Assembly (NCBI GenBank): GCA_016194705.1
Contig: JACQAZ010000017.1
Coordinates: 1 to 38,077 of the forward strand
Reading direction: 5' to 3'
DNA from: Elusimicrobiota bacterium
GTDB taxonomy: Bacteria; Elusimicrobiota; Elusimicrobia; UBA1565; UBA9628
DNA length: 38,077 nucleotides
Part shown: positions 22,471 to 30,025 of the stretch, piece after piece
Layout: every line of letters starts with the position of its first letter
How positions within the stretch are numbered: position 1 is the stretch's first letter
Translations under genes and position numbers: made by a program
Notes under the pieces: generated by a model
Told to the model about the DNA's origin: nothing
Databases searched by the model: none
What the model saw: the letters and a program-made list of their open reading frames with translations, nothing else

Positions 22471-23823
22471 ATGCTCCGCGCGCGCTTCGCGCTGGTCCTG
22501 GCATTCCTGTCGGCCGTTCGGCCGGCATGGGCCGCCTTTGAGGATTCCGGCTTCTCTCCTCGCGCGGTCGCGATGGGCAGCTCGTTTACGGCGGTCACCG
22601 ACGATCCGGTCTCGGTCTTCTACAACCCGGCGGCGCTGGGCTTCATCAATCACACGTCCTTTCAGACCTCCTACCTGCGCCAGTTCCACATCGCGGCCGG
22701 CGAGGTCAATCAGGACCTATTCACCTTGTCGGGAGCGATCCCGGTCAAGCAGGAGCTCATCAACGGGACTTTGTCCCCCGCCTTTCTTTACAACAACCAG
22801 AACAACGTCGGCATCGAGCGCTCGGTGGGCATGAGCTACGGCAGCCGCTCGCTCTACGAGTTCGACGGAGGGCAGGTCGAGCTCGGCGGGACCTTCCGCG
22901 TCCTGCAGCGCACCTATAGCATAAGCGCGGGAGCGCCGACGCGCATCGGCCTCGACTTCGCCGGGCTCATGCGCTTCTGGGACAAGTACACCTTCGGCGT
23001 CTCGCTGCTCAACTTCGACGGCCCGCCGATCAACGGCCCGAACTTCAAGGACCGCGCGCCGGCGATGATCAAGCTCGGCGTGGCCGAATCGGTGCGGGGG
23101 TTTCTCTTCGCCTTCGACATCACCAAGCGCGAGCCCTCCGGAGGGCATCCGGGCACCGCCAACCTGGGCGCCGGCATCGAGCATTGGTGGGCCACGGCGC
23201 GCCACGGCTCCTACGCCCTGCGCACCGGAGGAATCCTGAGCGAGCGCGATAAGATGTGGAACGCGGGGGTCGGCTGGCGCCTGTTCGGAGCCCAGGTCGA
23301 CTACGCGCTCACCATCCCGATGACCGGAACCAGCATCTTCGGCCACGCGGTGTCGCTGAGCTACCGCTTCGGACAGTCCAATCCAGAAGGAGAATACGAG
23401 CGAGTGCTTGCAGAAGAGCTCAAGTACCGCAAGGACCTGACCCAGGCCCTCGAGGCCGGCGAGGTCAAGCAGTGGCGCCTGGCCGAGGAGCTCAACACTC
23501 TGCGCGACGAGATGATGCTGCTGCGGCGCCAGCTCATCGACAAGACGACCTCGGAGGCGCAGGCCCGCAGGCGCCTGCAGGAGCTCGAGGAGCGCCACCG
23601 GCAGGCCGAGGAGAAGTTTCGCAAGATGCAGGCCGAGGCCAACCGCAGCAAGGACGTCCTGTTCCGCGAGGACTGGACCGCCTACCAGAAGCTCAAACTC
23701 GGAGGCGCGCCCGACGCGGTCCTGCTCGACCAGGTCACGCGCATCCTGCGTCAGTACAAGGACGCCGGCGTCGACCTCGGCGAGGCCAACCAGGAACTCG
23801 TGCGCCTGCGGCGCGGGCGCTGA
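22471..23823 (+). CDS. PorV/PorQ-like outer-membrane barrel with C-terminal coiled coil
   Basis: The 450-aa product has a signal peptide (MLRARFALVLAFLSAVRPAW, cleavage near AWAAF). The PorV/UPF0164-type opening follows: PRAVAMGSSFTAVTDDPVSV then FYNPAALGF. Residues about 25-305 alternate as beta strands, as in FadL/PorV outer-membrane barrels. After the last strand (SLSYRFGQSNPEG) comes a charged coiled coil (about 315-400) with LRRQLIDKTTSEAQARRRLQ and a short helical end, unusual for the family. PorV proteins are outer-membrane parts of the type IX system in Bacteroidota; here only the barrel type is evident. The coiled coil would reach into the periplasm. The longer start at 22429 (TTG) overlaps the promoter and is rejected. 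Confidence 0.78.
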   Translation: MLRARFALVLAFLSAVRPAWAAFEDSGFSPRAVAMGSSFTAVTDDPVSVFYNPAALGFINHTSFQTSYLRQFHIAAGEVNQDLFTLSGAIPVKQELINGTLSPAFLYNNQNNVGIERSVGMSYGSRSLYEFDGGQVELGGTFRVLQRTYSISAGAPTRIGLDFAGLMRFWDKYTFGVSLLNFDGPPINGPNFKDRAPAMIKLGVAESVRGFLFAFDITKREPSGGHPGTANLGAGIEHWWATARHGSYALRTGGILSERDKMWNAGVGWRLFGAQVDYALTIPMTGTSIFGHAVSLSYRFGQSNPEGEYERVLAEELKYRKDLTQALEAGEVKQWRLAEELNTLRDEMMLLRRQLIDKTTSEAQARRRLQELEERHRQAEEKFRKMQAEANRSKDVLFREDWTAYQKLKLGGAPDAVLLDQVTRILRQYKDAGVDLGEANQELVRLRRGR

Positions 23824-23851
23824 CAACGGTCATCGTTTCCCGGACGCCGTC

Positions 23852-23860
23852 TGTTATACT
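23852..23860 (+). promoter_or_regulatory. Extended -10 promoter, exactly leaderless
   Basis: TGtTATACT; seven bases after the hexamer is 23867, the A of the ATG. No convincing -35. Confidence 0.6.
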
Positions 23861-23866
23861 TTTCCT

Positions 23867-25102
23867 ATGAATCGCCTCGGGTCCTTCCTTTCGGTCGGCC
23901 TCGTCATTTTAACCGTCGTGATGGCCGTCGGCAACTGGCGATTCATCCGGAACAACCGCTACGAGGAACCGGCCTATGAAAGGAGAATGACGATAGATTC
24001 GATCACCTATCTCAATGCGGGCAAGTCGTTGGCGGCCAGCCCGACGCCTTGGTATACCGGCGATCTATGGCATGGCACGGGCATGCAGGTTCTCGTCGGT
24101 CTTCTGTTCCGCGTGACCGGCGCTCAGAGCGCGGCCGTGGTCAAGGTTTTCAATTGGATGTGCTGGCTGTTTCTGTTGCTGGGTTGGGCGGCGTTGACTT
24201 GGCGAATGACTCGATCCTCGCTGGCCGCGCTCACGATGATGGGCCTGCTCTCGCTTTCGATTCCGCTGCAGAGATTCTGCGCGACCGCTCAATATGATGT
24301 CGTTCTGACTTTGTTGTTTTGCTTGATCCTCCACGCGGTGTTGACTCAGCAGGCTTGGAGCCGGATCGCCGCGGGCGCCGGCATGGCCCTTCTAGGGATC
24401 TTTCGGCTGCATTTCTCCCTTATCGTCGTGTTCTTCGCGATGGCGACCGTGCTGCCGGGATTTCAGCGACCACGATCGGCGCTGGCGCAGGTGATGGTCG
24501 GCTTTGGTGTTCTTGCTCTTGCATGGAACGCCGCCTATTGGATCAAATCTGGCAGCTTTACGTTCTTTCAGGGCGGGATTGGCACCGTGGTCCGGATGTC
24601 GAACAATCCCCTCGTGCAGGGCTATGCCTTCCCGTTCACCGCTGCGGCAAAGCCAGATGGATTCCATTTCATTCTTGGAAGACCAGGCGCTTACCTGGCG
24701 CTACTCGGAAGGCGGACCTGCTACCTCTGCGGGTTTTGGCCGGAGACTTGGTTCGTCGAATCCGGCTGGACGACGACTCTGCATGACCTTACGAGAATTC
24801 CGATGGAATCGGCCCGCACCCTTTTCGTGTCCGTTTCAGCCTTGAGCATCGCCATGGGAGTTCGAGAATCGCTGCGGAGGGATCGAGCTCATCGCCGAGT
24901 CGAGACCTTGCTTCCGCTTCTGATCCTAGGGCCGATCATGGTCAGCCTGCTCGTGTTCAATTCGGCCAATCGCTACCTCCTGCCCGCGGTACCATCCTTC
25001 ATTTTCTTTCAGGTGTTGGCCGCGCAGGTTTGCTTCCAAAGAATCCGGACAATATGGGAAAACAACCCACGGATGCGGGGTCGGAAAACTCGTGCAGGAT
25101 GA
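23867..25102 (+). CDS. Polytopic membrane protein, GT-C glycosyltransferase-like
   Basis: The 411-aa product has about ten hydrophobic segments. The first (about 5-22) is followed by a loop with RRMTIDSITYLNAGKSL. An acidic residue in the first outside loop and an aromatic-rich loop (WYTGDLWHGTGMQV) fit GT-C fold enzymes (PMT/ArnT-like), which move sugars from lipid carriers. The fit is by pattern only. Base composition is clearly less GC-rich than the flanking genes, with many codons ending in A or T, which suggests it arrived by transfer. It has its own leaderless promoter and no coupled partner. A DUF3303 gene follows after 71 bases. Confidence 0.65.
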   Translation: MNRLGSFLSVGLVILTVVMAVGNWRFIRNNRYEEPAYERRMTIDSITYLNAGKSLAASPTPWYTGDLWHGTGMQVLVGLLFRVTGAQSAAVVKVFNWMCWLFLLLGWAALTWRMTRSSLAALTMMGLLSLSIPLQRFCATAQYDVVLTLLFCLILHAVLTQQAWSRIAAGAGMALLGIFRLHFSLIVVFFAMATVLPGFQRPRSALAQVMVGFGVLALAWNAAYWIKSGSFTFFQGGIGTVVRMSNNPLVQGYAFPFTAAAKPDGFHFILGRPGAYLALLGRRTCYLCGFWPETWFVESGWTTTLHDLTRIPMESARTLFVSVSALSIAMGVRESLRRDRAHRRVETLLPLLILGPIMVSLLVFNSANRYLLPAVPSFIFFQVLAAQVCFQRIRTIWENNPRMRGRKTRAG

Positions 25103-25117
25103 CCCGCAGAAACGGGC

Positions 25118-25145
25118 TTGACGCGCGGCGGTTTTGGGGTAAAAC
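25118..25145 (+). promoter_or_regulatory. Possible sigma-70 promoter of the DUF3303 gene
   Basis: TTGACG (25118-25123), 16-bp spacer, TAAAAC (25140-25145). A start near 25152 would leave a leader of about 22 bases with a GGGAGG ribosome-binding site. Confidence 0.35.
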
Positions 25146-25173
25146 TCCGGGGTATGGAAGCAAGGGAGGACGA

Positions 25174-25458
25174 ATGAAATTCATGCTGACGTGGTTTTGG
25201 AAGCCCAACAAGCAGCAGCGCAGCGAGGGCATCGCGAGGTTCTTGAATACCGGGGGCTTGCCCCCGAGTCCGGCCAAACTCGTAGGGCGCTGGACGCGCG
25301 CCGATTTCAGCGGCGGCTTCGACCTGATCGAGACCGACGACGCCAAGTGTCTTCTCGAATTCACCTTCATGTGGGAGGACCTCATGGAGCTCTCTTATAC
25401 CCCGGTATTGGAAGACGCCCAGACCGGCGAGGTGCTCAAACGCGTGGCGAAGCGGTAG
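25174..25458 (+). CDS. DUF3303 family small protein
   Basis: The 94-aa product matches the DUF3303 pattern: MKFMLTWFW at the start, then RFLNTGGLPP, LVGRWTRADFSGGFDLIETD and FMWEDLMELSYTPVLE. It forms a compact alpha/beta fold of ferredoxin type in the cytoplasm; its function is not known. A strong GGGAGG site lies before ATG 25174; the frame is open further upstream, but that part is not conserved in type. Its last 23 bases overlap the 3' end of the convergent PhzF-like gene. Confidence 0.8.
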   Translation: MKFMLTWFWKPNKQQRSEGIARFLNTGGLPPSPAKLVGRWTRADFSGGFDLIETDDAKCLLEFTFMWEDLMELSYTPVLEDAQTGEVLKRVAKR

Positions 25459-26269
25459 GCTCGATCCTCGCGCGGCCTCCGACGCGGACCTTCGCGATGC
25501 GCCCTCCATCGGTCCCGAGCCGCGCGATGATCTCCGAGGGCCGGCCGAGCGATTCGCCTTGGACGAAGACCTGCTCGTCCCCGGCGCGGCCGCGCTCGAA
25601 GAGATGGCAGGCCAGCGCTCCGCTGGCCGTCCCGGTGGCCGCTTCCTCGGGGATGCCGACGCCCGGCGCGAAGTCGCGGCAGTAGGCCGTGGTTTTTGCG
25701 GCGCCCAGAGCGAAGACATGCAGGCTGACGGCCTCGTTGCTCTCGGTCAGTTCCTTGACGCGCGAGAGTTCGGGCTTGAGAGCGAGCAGGGCGTCGCGGC
25801 TCTCGACCTCTGCGAGCAGGTCCGCAAGACCGGTCGAGACGATCCTCGCCTCGAGGACCTTGGCGCCGCCGAGCGCGGCCGCGACCTCCTCGACTGGGAT
25901 CGAGGGGCCGAACAGCGGCTGGTTCTGCTCCATGAAGACGACCCCATCGGACGAGACTTCGATCTCGAGCGTGCCGGCCTTGGTCTCGATGACGCTGCGT
26001 CCAGGGGATACGCGCTTTTTCTCGAGCATGTAGGCGAAGGCCGCGATCGTGCCGTGGCCGCAGAGGTCGATCTCGGAGACGGGAGTCCAGTAGCGCAGCT
26101 TGAAGCGCTTCCCGCCGCCCTCGACGAAAGTCGTCTCGGAGTAGCCCAGCGCCCGGGCGATCTCCAAGCGCTCCTCGTCCGCCACATCCTGAGCGTCGAG
26201 CACGACTCCCGCCATGTTGCCGCCCGCGCCGTCCTTGACGAAGGCGGCGACCCGGGCCGCCCGCTTCAT
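25436..26269 (-). CDS. PhzF-family isomerase-like protein
   Basis: The 277-aa product shows the two-lobed PhzF/diaminopimelate-epimerase-like fold. The N-terminal lobe has FVKDGAGGNMAGVVLDA and the catalytic-type Glu45 in LGYSETTFV. It continues with RYWTPVSEIDLCGHGTIAAF; the second lobe has the motifs RDFAPGVGIPEEAATGTASG. Length fits the family. PhzF itself isomerises a phenazine precursor, but most relatives are uncharacterised and no phenazine genes are near. The start overlaps the stop of the upstream membrane/TPR gene (ATGA), so the two are co-translated, although no functional link is obvious. Confidence 0.88.
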   Translation of the reverse strand: MKRAARVAAFVKDGAGGNMAGVVLDAQDVADEERLEIARALGYSETTFVEGGGKRFKLRYWTPVSEIDLCGHGTIAAFAYMLEKKRVSPGRSVIETKAGTLEIEVSSDGVVFMEQNQPLFGPSIPVEEVAAALGGAKVLEARIVSTGLADLLAEVESRDALLALKPELSRVKELTESNEAVSLHVFALGAAKTTAYCRDFAPGVGIPEEAATGTASGALACHLFERGRAGDEQVFVQGESLGRPSEIIARLGTDGGRIAKVRVGGRARIEPTASPRV

Positions 26270-28122
26270 CGATGGGAGGCGGACTCCAGCCGCCTGAGGT
26301 GGCTCAGGGCCGGCTCGTAGTCCGGGCGCAGCGACAGCGACTTGCGGAACAGGCGCTCCGAGTCGGAGATCTTGCCCTCCCTGCCTTCGAGCACGCCGAG
26401 GTTATCGTAGATGTAGGCCTGGGACAGAGCGTCGCCTTGGCTCCGGGCCAGCGCCAAGGCGCCTTGGTAGGACCCCCGGGCGGACGGCGCGTCGCCGTTG
26501 CTGGCGTACCACCATGCCAGCGAGATCAGGGGCCCCGGCTTGCGCGGGGAGCGCCGGACCGCGGCTTCGAGGTCGGGCAGGGCCTCTCGGCCGCGGCCCA
26601 GCAGCTCGAGGGCGTAGGCGCGCATGAGCCGCGCGTTGTCGTTCTGCGCGGACTCCGAGACCGCGCGCTCGATCTCCGCCATGATCCCCGGCGCCTTCTT
26701 GCCGTCCTTGAGCAGGGGCGCTAGATACCCGTAGCTGAGCTGGTTGGGCTTGAGCCATTTGTACTCGGCGCGTGAGAGCGTCGCCGCGTTGGCCGGCTCG
26801 CGGCGCAGGTAGACCAAAGACGCGTCGTCCCAGAAGGCCAGAGCCCAGTCGGGCGAGCCGTCGAGGACCTGCGCGCGGTAGGCCTGGGCGTTCTCGATGA
26901 CGGCGTAGTCGAAATGCCAGCGGGAATCCAGCGCGGCCCAGGTCGTCGGCTCGTACCAATGGACCGCCGCGCGCACGAAGTCCGCTCCGTACTCGGCGTT
27001 GCGGCCGTCGATGAAGACGGGGCGGCGCGGGAAGCACTTCCAGATGAGATAGCCCCCGAGGTTGTATTCGTTGAACATGCGGCCGCCCACGCCCGCGCGG
27101 TCGAGTAAGGCCGCGGCGCTCTCGGGGAAATCCCGCAGTCCGACGCCGCGCGGGAGTTCGCGCGCCGAGATCGCCAGGATCGCGGCGGCGAACACGACGC
27201 AGGCGCGCCGCCAATCGAGGTGCCCAGGCAGCCTGCGCTCGAGCGCGCGGGCGGCCAAGGCGCAGGCCGAGAATTCAAACAAGGGCAGATAACGGACCGC
27301 CCAAGCCGCCATGCAGCCTAAGGCCGCGCCTAGCAGGCACAGCGCAAGCTCCTCGCGCCATGAGGCGCACGCGGCGGCCAGCGCGAGAGCGAAAAACGGC
27401 CCGTGTCGGTTCATCAAGCTTCCCAATGGCTGCCACTCCACGATGGACTCGCGCCCCGGGAAGGTCAAGGTCTGGAATAGCTGGGAAAAAATCCTCGCGC
27501 CGTGGGGGTTGAGCGCCATGGCGGCGGCGCAGCCGAGCGCGAGCTTGAGCCAGGCTGCCGCCGACCTCCGGTCCGCGGCAGCCTTGAGCCCCACGGCGAA
27601 CACTCCGAGGAGCGCGGCACCTCCGTGCAGGTTGGCCCAGAGCGCGTGAAGGGCCAGGATGCGGACGACCTGTCGCCGCTGCGCAATGCCGTCCTCGAGC
27701 CAGTTGAGGAGCAGGCCGAGAAGCAGGGGATCGAAGATGTGAGGCCTCTCGGTGTAGGAACCGGAGGACCAGGCCGCGCCGCAGAGGAGCAGCCCGGCCC
27801 ACAGTCCGGCGCGGCCCAGTCGAAAGAAGAGCACGCAGGCCGCGCCGATCACGAGAGCCTTGAGTCCCATGAGGCAGGCCGCGCCTCCTGCCGCGAACGC
27901 GGCGGCGAAAAATGTCTGGGACAGCCATTCGAAGCTGACCCAGGGACGGCCCGCGATGGTGTACGAGAACGGATCCGTCCTCGGGATGGAAAACGCCTTG
28001 AGGATGAGGTCCCCCGTCTTGAGATGCCACCAAGTGTCGGGGTCGGAGACGGGGAAGATATTAAGGTAGAAGACCGCCGCGAAGAGCGGCGCTCCGAGAG
28101 CCAGGCGCCAGTCTTTCCTCAT
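26266..28122 (-). CDS. Polytopic membrane protein with C-terminal TPR repeats
   Basis: The 618-aa product has about ten hydrophobic segments over residues 5-320, beginning with an outside loop that holds VSDPDTWWHLKTGD. It has an acidic DPDTW motif after the first helix, as in GT-C type sugar transferases of the DUF2723/PMT group. A soluble part (about 330-450, for example VGGRMFNEYNLGGYLIWK, FIDGRNAEYG) follows. Then come two to three TPR-like repeats (about 480-610, AYIYDNLGVLEGREGKISDS). Such proteins with a MFNEYNLGGYLIW motif are common but poorly characterised; a role in glycan transfer is inferred. The gene is driven by its own promoter, divergent from the coiled-coil/propeller gene. 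Confidence 0.72.
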   Translation of the reverse strand: MRKDWRLALGAPLFAAVFYLNIFPVSDPDTWWHLKTGDLILKAFSIPRTDPFSYTIAGRPWVSFEWLSQTFFAAAFAAGGAACLMGLKALVIGAACVLFFRLGRAGLWAGLLLCGAAWSSGSYTERPHIFDPLLLGLLLNWLEDGIAQRRQVVRILALHALWANLHGGAALLGVFAVGLKAAADRRSAAAWLKLALGCAAAMALNPHGARIFSQLFQTLTFPGRESIVEWQPLGSLMNRHGPFFALALAAACASWREELALCLLGAALGCMAAWAVRYLPLFEFSACALAARALERRLPGHLDWRRACVVFAAAILAISARELPRGVGLRDFPESAAALLDRAGVGGRMFNEYNLGGYLIWKCFPRRPVFIDGRNAEYGADFVRAAVHWYEPTTWAALDSRWHFDYAVIENAQAYRAQVLDGSPDWALAFWDDASLVYLRREPANAATLSRAEYKWLKPNQLSYGYLAPLLKDGKKAPGIMAEIERAVSESAQNDNARLMRAYALELLGRGREALPDLEAAVRRSPRKPGPLISLAWWYASNGDAPSARGSYQGALALARSQGDALSQAYIYDNLGVLEGREGKISDSERLFRKSLSLRPDYEPALSHLRRLESASHR

Positions 28123-28134
28123 ATAAGGGCGCTC

Positions 28135-28143
28135 ATTGTAACA
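28135..28143 (-). promoter_or_regulatory. Extended -10 promoter of the membrane/TPR gene
   Basis: On the minus strand TGtTACAAT (28143-28135). Start predicted near 28128, six bases before the ATG at 28122; no ribosome-binding site. Confidence 0.5.
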
Positions 28144-28171
28144 ATTTGGTCATGGAATCCGGGAGCACCCC

Positions 28172-28180
28172 TGCTACACT
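28172..28180 (+). promoter_or_regulatory. Extended -10 promoter of the coiled-coil/propeller gene
   Basis: TGcTACACT; predicted start near 28187, two bases before ATG 28189. It faces away from the minus-strand promoter at 28135-28143, and the upstream parts of the two promoters must overlap. Confidence 0.5.
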
Positions 28181-28188
28181 CTGTCGCG

Positions 28189-29937
28189 ATGGCGGAATGG
28201 ACTCCCGACGATTTGGGAAAGGAGATCGACCGGCTTTGGGCCAAGGTCGCCGCACCCTCCGTTGAGACCTGGGATCCGTTCGTTTCCGGGGCCGCCGCCG
28301 ATCCCGTCACCGGCCATCAGGTCGCCTGGGAGACGATGGCCTTGCTCAAGCGCCAGCACCGGCACGAGACCGCGTACTGGGCGGAGGTCCTCGAGGCCAA
28401 GGAGCGCGCGCTGCGCGCCGGCCAAGACCGCCTGGCTTACCTCGAGCTCGAGGTCGGCCGGCTGCGGGAGAAGATCAGGCTCGACGAGGCGCGTTTTCTC
28501 GCCGACGGCGTCGACATCCAAGGAAAGGCGCAGGCGGCGATGAAGGCCGTGGTGGAGGAGCGTTCCGTCCAAGAGCGCGAGCAGAAAGGCCTGCGCGAGC
28601 TGCTCGAACAAATCCGCGAGAGAGCGGCCGCGGAAGCGGCGGTCCTGCGCCAGGAGAGGGAGCACTGGGAAAAGAAGGAGCAGCAGTACCTCATCGACAT
28701 CAAAGACCTCCAGGCCCTGGCCTCCCGCAGGGAGGAAGAGGCCTCCCGCTCCGCGGATCAAGCGCGCGGCGTCCGCGACGGCCTCACGGAGGCCAAGAAC
28801 GCTTTGGAGAAGACTCTCTCGGAGCTGCTGCGCGAGCGGCAGGTCCGCGAGGAGAGCGAGAGGGAGCGCGAGAAGGCCCTCAAGAAGGTCGATGAGGTGC
28901 AGAAGCACTTCGAGGAGCTCTCTAAGATCTGGGAAGAAGAGCGGGCCCAATGGCGAGAGCTCTGGGATCGCGAGCGCTCCACCTGGGAGACGCAGCGCGG
29001 CGAGTTCTCGGCGTGGGAAGAGAAGCTGCGCTCTGAGCGCGAGACCTGGCTCGCCGAGGTGCAGTCGAAGGAGCAGGACCAGGCGCGCTTCACGGAACAG
29101 ATCAGCCGGAGCCTGCGGGAGTCCTCCGAGGCGACCTCGAAGCTCTCCTCCATGATGAAGGGCCTCGCAAGCCCGGTCAGCGTCCTTCGGCTGCCGCCCT
29201 GGGTCAAGCAGGCGGTCTTGGCCGCCGCGCTGGCCTGCGCCGCGGCCGTTCCGATCTGGCGCTACGCGACGCGGCTGCACCTCAAGGTCCAGACCGTGCG
29301 CATGCTCGACCTCTCGAATCCGACGGCGCTGGCCTACGACGGCAACCTCCTCTGGGCCGCGGAATGGGACGGGCGGTTCCTCGCCTTCGATCCCCAGGAT
29401 CCGGCGGCTCCCGCCCGCACGGCGCGCGTCTCTCCCGCGGGACCGTACCGTCCCGTGGCGCTCGCCTTCGGGGACGGCAACCTGTGGTCTGCGGACGCCG
29501 CGCAGGCGCGCATCCTGCGGCACAAGGCCGAGGCGCCCGAGAAGATCCTCGCGTCGCGTCCGAGCCCGGGACCGGCGCCCACCGCCCTGGCCTACGACGG
29601 GCATTCTTTGTGGTCCTTCGACGCCGCGAACAAGGCGCTTTACCGTCATGGGATCGACGAGGGCAGCTACAAGTCCTTCGCGCTCGAGGAAGACGTGGTC
29701 GCCGTCGCCATGGCCTGGGTGAAGGACCGGCTCTGGATCATCGACGCGAAGAGCCGCGACCTCTGCGTCTTCGACTTCAAGCTGGACGCGTTCCGCCTGC
29801 AGGCTCGCTACCCCTTTTCCGAGAACGCCGTCGGCCTGGCGCCGGTGCGCTCCGGCGAACGCGCGAAATCGCTTTGGGTGCTGGCAGGCCCCGGCCGGGA
29901 GCGCTCGGGCCACGCTTTTGTTCAGTATGCATATTAA
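28189..29937 (+). CDS. Coiled-coil / single TM / beta-propeller-like protein
   Basis: The 582-aa product has no signal peptide. Residues about 55-335 are an almost continuous coiled coil rich in Glu, Arg, Gln and Trp, with WEEERAQWRELWDRERSTWE as an example. One membrane segment follows at about 345-362 (AVLAAALACAAAVPIW). The last 210 residues hold four or five repeats of a pattern like ALAYDGNLLWAAEWDGRFLA, ALAFGDGNLWSADAAQARIL and ALAYDGHSLWSFDAANKALY, typical of YncE/NHL-type beta-propellers. It should therefore carry a long cytoplasmic rod joined through the membrane to an outside propeller. No known family has this exact order to my knowledge. Start ATG 28189; the open frame far upstream is antisense to the neighbouring gene. 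Confidence 0.78.
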   Translation: MAEWTPDDLGKEIDRLWAKVAAPSVETWDPFVSGAAADPVTGHQVAWETMALLKRQHRHETAYWAEVLEAKERALRAGQDRLAYLELEVGRLREKIRLDEARFLADGVDIQGKAQAAMKAVVEERSVQEREQKGLRELLEQIRERAAAEAAVLRQEREHWEKKEQQYLIDIKDLQALASRREEEASRSADQARGVRDGLTEAKNALEKTLSELLRERQVREESEREREKALKKVDEVQKHFEELSKIWEEERAQWRELWDRERSTWETQRGEFSAWEEKLRSERETWLAEVQSKEQDQARFTEQISRSLRESSEATSKLSSMMKGLASPVSVLRLPPWVKQAVLAAALACAAAVPIWRYATRLHLKVQTVRMLDLSNPTALAYDGNLLWAAEWDGRFLAFDPQDPAAPARTARVSPAGPYRPVALAFGDGNLWSADAAQARILRHKAEAPEKILASRPSPGPAPTALAYDGHSLWSFDAANKALYRHGIDEGSYKSFALEEDVVAVAMAWVKDRLWIIDAKSRDLCVFDFKLDAFRLQARYPFSENAVGLAPVRSGERAKSLWVLAGPGRERSGHAFVQYAY

Positions 29938-29991
29938 GGATCCGTCACAATCTGTTCATGCGGATTTAATACCAGTTTAATGAGGACAGGT

Positions 29992-29997
29992 TAGAAT
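29992..29997 (+). promoter_or_regulatory. Possible -10 of the FlgD-Ig repeat gene
   Basis: TAGAAT; start near 30004, leader about 22 bases without a ribosome-binding site before ATG 30026. No good -35 was seen. The preceding 29940-29990 stretch is AT-rich. Confidence 0.35.
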
Positions 29998-30025
29998 TTC
30001 GTAGCGCACCACTGTTAATGCAACC

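Noticed and set aside
27502..28188. Upstream extension of the coiled-coil/propeller frame
   Set aside because: It is antisense to the membrane/TPR gene and upstream of the promoter at 28172-28180.
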